Assembly: GCA_027306845.1 (NCBI GenBank)
Contig: DAHUYY010000082.1
Coordinates: 1-7,855 of the forward strand
Reading direction: 5' to 3'
Source: Vulcanimicrobiota bacterium
GTDB lineage: Bacteria > Vulcanimicrobiota > Vulcanimicrobiia > Vulcanimicrobiales > Vulcanimicrobiaceae
DNA: 7,855 bases
How positions within the stretch are numbered: the stretch's first letter is position 1; the number at the start of each line of letters is the position of its first letter. The notes beneath the pieces were generated by a model, which was not told the origin of the DNA, searched no databases, and was given only the letters and a program-made list of their open reading frames with translations. The translations under genes were made by a program, and so were the position numbers. Shown one piece after another: positions 5,965-7,855 of the stretch.

Positions 5965-5970
5965 CCTCGC
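5949..5970. terminator. Perfect 9-bp stem-loop at the convergent membrane-protein/holB junction
   Basis: GCGAGGCTA (5949-5957) and TAGCCTCGC (5962-5970) are exact reverse complements around a TCGC tetraloop. The right arm begins with the TAG stop of the membrane protein (5962-5964), and its last base is the first of holB's CTA stop complement (5970-5972). It is symmetric and lies at the junction of two convergent genes, so it could end or stabilise both transcripts. Neither side has a U-tract, so classical intrinsic termination is doubtful. Confidence 0.5.
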
Positions 5971-6944
5971 TATTCGGTCACGAGCCCCGTGATCGCCATG
6001 CGAACGAGGTCGGCAACCATCGTTGGGCTGACGTTCGTTCGCGCCAGACGTTGAGCGTCATCGATCTTCTCGAACGCTTTGAGCCCCCGCGCGAGGTCGA
6101 TATTCCGTCCGGGCCCCTCGCCGAGAAAGGGCGCCGCAATCGCGTCTTTCAAGAGCGTTTTAATCGCGAGCAGGCCTTCGTCTAAGCTCTCGCGCGTCGC
6201 CCAGTTGGCCTCAGGCGTCCGGCCCACGATCGCTTCATCGAACCAGCGTGCGATGACGGCGTGCGGGGCCTCGGCATCGACGTCGAGCAGCTCCAGCGCT
6301 CGCGTCAGGCTCCCGCGGGCGCGTGCGAGCACCCGTTCCACGGCATCGTAAGGAAAGCCGCGTTGGGCGAGCAATCGAATCATTTCGTCGCGAGAGAGCG
6401 GAGCGACACGTAATTGCGTGAGGCGCGAACGGATCGTGCCGAGTATTGCCGCCGGAGTCGAACTCGTTAAAAGAAGCGTGACGCCCGTAGGCGGTTCTTC
6501 GAAAAACTTCAACAACGCGTTTGCAGCTGCGGGCGATGCGAATTCAACATCGGCGAGTAGCAGAACGCGCCGGCCACCTGAGTACGATTGCATCGCTAAT
6601 TGACGGATGAGATCGCGGGATGTCGTATCGCCGGTCGTTGCAAAACCCGCGCCGGCCGTCTCCCCGATCTTTAGCGCCCCAACGTGTTCGATGAAGTCGG
6701 GATGAGCGCTCTGCCCCTCGTGCCCGAAGAGCACGCAGGAGCGACAAGCCCCGCACGGGCCGAGCGCGTGCTCGCCGTTCCCATCGCAGAGCAACGATTG
6801 TGCGAGATAGCGTGCAAAGCTCTTCTTTCCAACGCCGCTTGGACCGATGAAGAGATAGCCGTGGGCGATCTCCGTCTTGCTGCTGCGCGTGAAAAACGCG
6901 CGCGCTGCGTCGGCGCCGATCGTCGGATCGTAGCGTTCAGGCAC
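5970..6944 (-). CDS. holB: DNA polymerase III clamp-loader delta-prime subunit
   Basis: As called, 324 residues starting at GTG 6944. Delta-prime is the stator of the clamp loader that places the beta clamp on primed DNA. It has an AAA+ fold with GPSGVGKK (34-41), a Walker A variant with Lys41 in place of Ser/Thr. A four-cysteine zinc module follows (C53, C64, C67, C70; C-x10-C-x2-C-x2-C). Then come VLLLADVEF (127-135) where Walker B would be, the family-typical AAANALLKFFEEPP (139-152), and TIRSRL (170-175), equivalent to the SRC motif with Leu for Cys. The missing DExx and altered P-loop suit a non-hydrolysing delta-prime. GTG 6944 is chosen because AAGGGG (6959-6954) lies 9 nt upstream, and the longer reading to 7058 would add 38 Arg/Ser-rich residues inside tmk. 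It overlaps tmk by 8 nt, so coupling is likely. Confidence 0.9.
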   Translation of the reverse strand: MPERYDPTIGADAARAFFTRSSKTEIAHGYLFIGPSGVGKKSFARYLAQSLLCDGNGEHALGPCGACRSCVLFGHEGQSAHPDFIEHVGALKIGETAGAGFATTGDTTSRDLIRQLAMQSYSGGRRVLLLADVEFASPAAANALLKFFEEPPTGVTLLLTSSTPAAILGTIRSRLTQLRVAPLSRDEMIRLLAQRGFPYDAVERVLARARGSLTRALELLDVDAEAPHAVIARWFDEAIVGRTPEANWATRESLDEGLLAIKTLLKDAIAAPFLGEGPGRNIDLARGLKAFEKIDDAQRLARTNVSPTMVADLVRMAITGLVTE

Positions 6945-7551
6945 GTGCCTCCACCCCTTCGATTGCAGCGAGCGCCGCAGCAACGAGCGCATCGCGCGGG
7001 TCGCCCGCGTCGAGCACGACGTGGCGCTCGCTCTCGCGCGCGATCGCCAAAAATCCACCGCGAACGCGTTCGTAAAAATCTACATTCTCGCCCTCGAGCC
7101 GGTCGTGCGCGAGACCGCGCTCCGCCAGACGGCGGCGCGAAAGGCTCGGATCGCAATCGAGTACGATCGTCATATCGGCGACCAGCGTTCCGACCGCAAG
7201 AGCGCAGAGCGAACGCAGCATCGCCAGGTCGAGCCCGCGGCCGTAGCCTTGGTAGGCCAGCGTCGAGTCGACGAAGCGATCGCAGAGAACGATCTCCCCG
7301 CGTTGCAACGCCGGGCGAATCAAGGTGGCGATATGTTGCGCCCGGGCCGCGTTGACTAACATCGCCTCGGCGACCGGATCGATCGCCGGCCCCGGTGCGA
7401 GAAAGAGCGCGCGAATGGCGTCCCCGAGCGGGCTTCCGCCGGGCTCCCGCGTCGTGATGACGCTCCGCCCCCGAGCGCGCAACGCCTCGGCGACGCCCGC
7501 TTGCAGGGTGCTCTTACCGCTACCTTCAATTCCTTCGATGACCGCAAACAT
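6937..7551 (-). CDS. tmk: Thymidylate kinase (dTMP kinase)
   Basis: A 204-residue cytosolic kinase, normal length for the family. It converts dTMP and ATP to dTDP and ADP, the step before dTTP. The P-loop is GIEGSGKST (7-15). The dTMP-binding REPGGSPLG follows at 35-43, the DR motif is DRFVDSTLAYQG (91-102), and the lid region with multiple arginines is SRRRLAERG (138-146) followed by HDRLE (149-153), as in bacterial enzymes. The ATG at 7551 is used because MFAVIEGIEG is the normal beginning. An in-frame extension to 7704 would add 51 basic residues and overlap the divergent PilZ gene completely at its start. No strong Shine-Dalgarno is visible. holB follows with an 8-nt overlap, a pairing also common in other bacteria, so both replication-supply genes are probably expressed together. 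The start region is 32 nt from the PilZ start on the other strand. Confidence 0.96.
   Translation of the reverse strand: MFAVIEGIEGSGKSTLQAGVAEALRARGRSVITTREPGGSPLGDAIRALFLAPGPAIDPVAEAMLVNAARAQHIATLIRPALQRGEIVLCDRFVDSTLAYQGYGRGLDLAMLRSLCALAVGTLVADMTIVLDCDPSLSRRRLAERGLAHDRLEGENVDFYERVRGGFLAIARESERHVVLDAGDPRDALVAAALAAIEGVEARA
6939..6950. repeat. 12-bp perfect palindrome at the tmk-holB overlap
   Basis: AGGCACGTGCCT (6939-6950) is a perfect palindrome that contains the holB GTG start (6944-6942) and lies over the last codons of tmk. In mRNA it could give only a small AGGC/GCCT stem, so a strong structural effect is not expected. It may be a by-product of coding constraints. Confidence 0.4.
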
Positions 7552-7583
7552 ACCGGGGCGGTCTTTCGACGGGAGGTCAACCC

Positions 7584-7855
7584 ATGTCCCTCGGCAACTC
7601 GATTTTCTCAGACGTGATCGAGTGGTTTCTCGGGCGCGCAGGCGACCGGCGGCAATATCAACGCCGGGCGGGCGCTTTTCATGTTTGGTGGCTTCCCGAT
7701 GCAAGCAAACCCGGCGACCTCCGACAAGGGATCGGCATGGAGGTCTCCGCGAACGGGCTCGTCTTCATCATGCGCGAGAAGATCGAGAGCAAAGAGCTCA
7801 ACCTCGTCGTTCGACTGCGCGAACAACGAATTCCGATTCGTTGCAACACGATCCG
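7584..7855 (+). CDS. PilZ-domain protein, N-terminal part (runs off the right edge)
   Basis: The frame starts at ATG 7584 with a strong GGGAGG (7571-7576) 7 nt upstream and stays open for 90 codons to the window end. A short amphipathic N-terminal helix (SIFSDVIEWFLGRAG, 6-20) precedes DRRQYQRRAG (21-30), which has the RxxxR signature of PilZ domains (R23, R27). Strand AFHVWWLP (31-38) follows, and the second motif appears as EVSANGLVF (53-61). PilZ normally has D/NxSxxG there; this gene has ExSxxG. PilZ proteins bind cyclic di-GMP and control motility, exopolysaccharide or adhesion, so a receptor role is likely but not proven, given the Glu variant. The divergent tmk start is 32 nt away, so the promoter must overlap the tmk coding region. 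Anything C-terminal, such as a fused output domain, is outside the window. Confidence 0.82.
   Translation, partial: MSLGNSIFSDVIEWFLGRAGDRRQYQRRAGAFHVWWLPDASKPGDLRQGIGMEVSANGLVFIMREKIESKELNLVVRLREQRIPIRCNTI

Noticed and set aside
6945..7058. A longer holB starting at ATG 7058, or at ATG 6992.
   Set aside because: The extra residues are Arg/Ser-rich shadow of tmk. GTG 6944 has AAGGGG 9 nt upstream and gives the normal delta-prime N-terminus.
7552..7704. A longer tmk starting at 7704.
   Set aside because: The added 51 residues are basic and unlike thymidylate kinases, and they lie opposite the well-supported PilZ start.

Overview
This is a compact, roughly 60% GC bacterial chromosomal window with mostly housekeeping content: ten genes, two of them cut by the window edges. 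I see no rRNA or tRNA gene, insertion sequence, CRISPR array or phage gene. Shine-Dalgarno sites, GTG starts, a bacterial DNA polymerase III delta-prime subunit and a PilZ gene show a bacterium. The mix of a bifunctional-nuclease-family protein, an MTAP-type phosphorylase and small secreted NTF2-like proteins would suit a high-GC deep-branching phylum such as Eremiobacterota (WPS-2), Armatimonadota or Chloroflexota. That placement is a weak guess from gene content, not a phylogenetic result.

Layout, left to right. Positions 2-172 (+) hold the C-terminal end of an SGNH/GDSL hydrolase. A perfect 17-bp hairpin terminator separates it from a convergent glutamate dehydrogenase gene (259-1518, -). 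Upstream of that gene, on the same strand, lies the translation-associated ATPase/GTPase YchF (1645-2739, -). A 65-nt divergent spacer leads to a bifunctional nuclease / DUF151 protein (2805-3281, +). Next come two minus-strand genes for small exported NTF2-like proteins (3298-3834 and 3967-4401) that look like diverged tandem paralogues. S-methyl-5'-thioadenosine phosphorylase (4439-5236, +) is followed after 14 nt by a six-helix membrane protein of unknown function (5251-5964, +). Converging on these is a two-gene tmk-holB unit (thymidylate kinase 6937-7551 and delta-prime 5970-6944, -) with an 8-nt overlap. A PilZ-domain gene starts divergently from tmk and runs off the right edge (7584-7855, +).

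Functionally, the window covers nitrogen/carbon exchange at glutamate (gdh), translation quality control (ychF), recycling of methylthioadenosine from polyamine or SAM metabolism (mtnP), and dTTP supply with clamp loading for replication (tmk-holB). It also carries a possible c-di-GMP receptor (PilZ) and three poorly characterised proteins.

No obviously new multi-gene system is visible. The items most worth following up are the paired NTF2-like secreted proteins, which share a cysteine pair at identical 52-residue spacing; the perfect hairpins that contain stop codons at two gene ends; the competing hairpins in the gdh leader; and a recurrent 12-nt gap between Shine-Dalgarno core and start codon in four genes.
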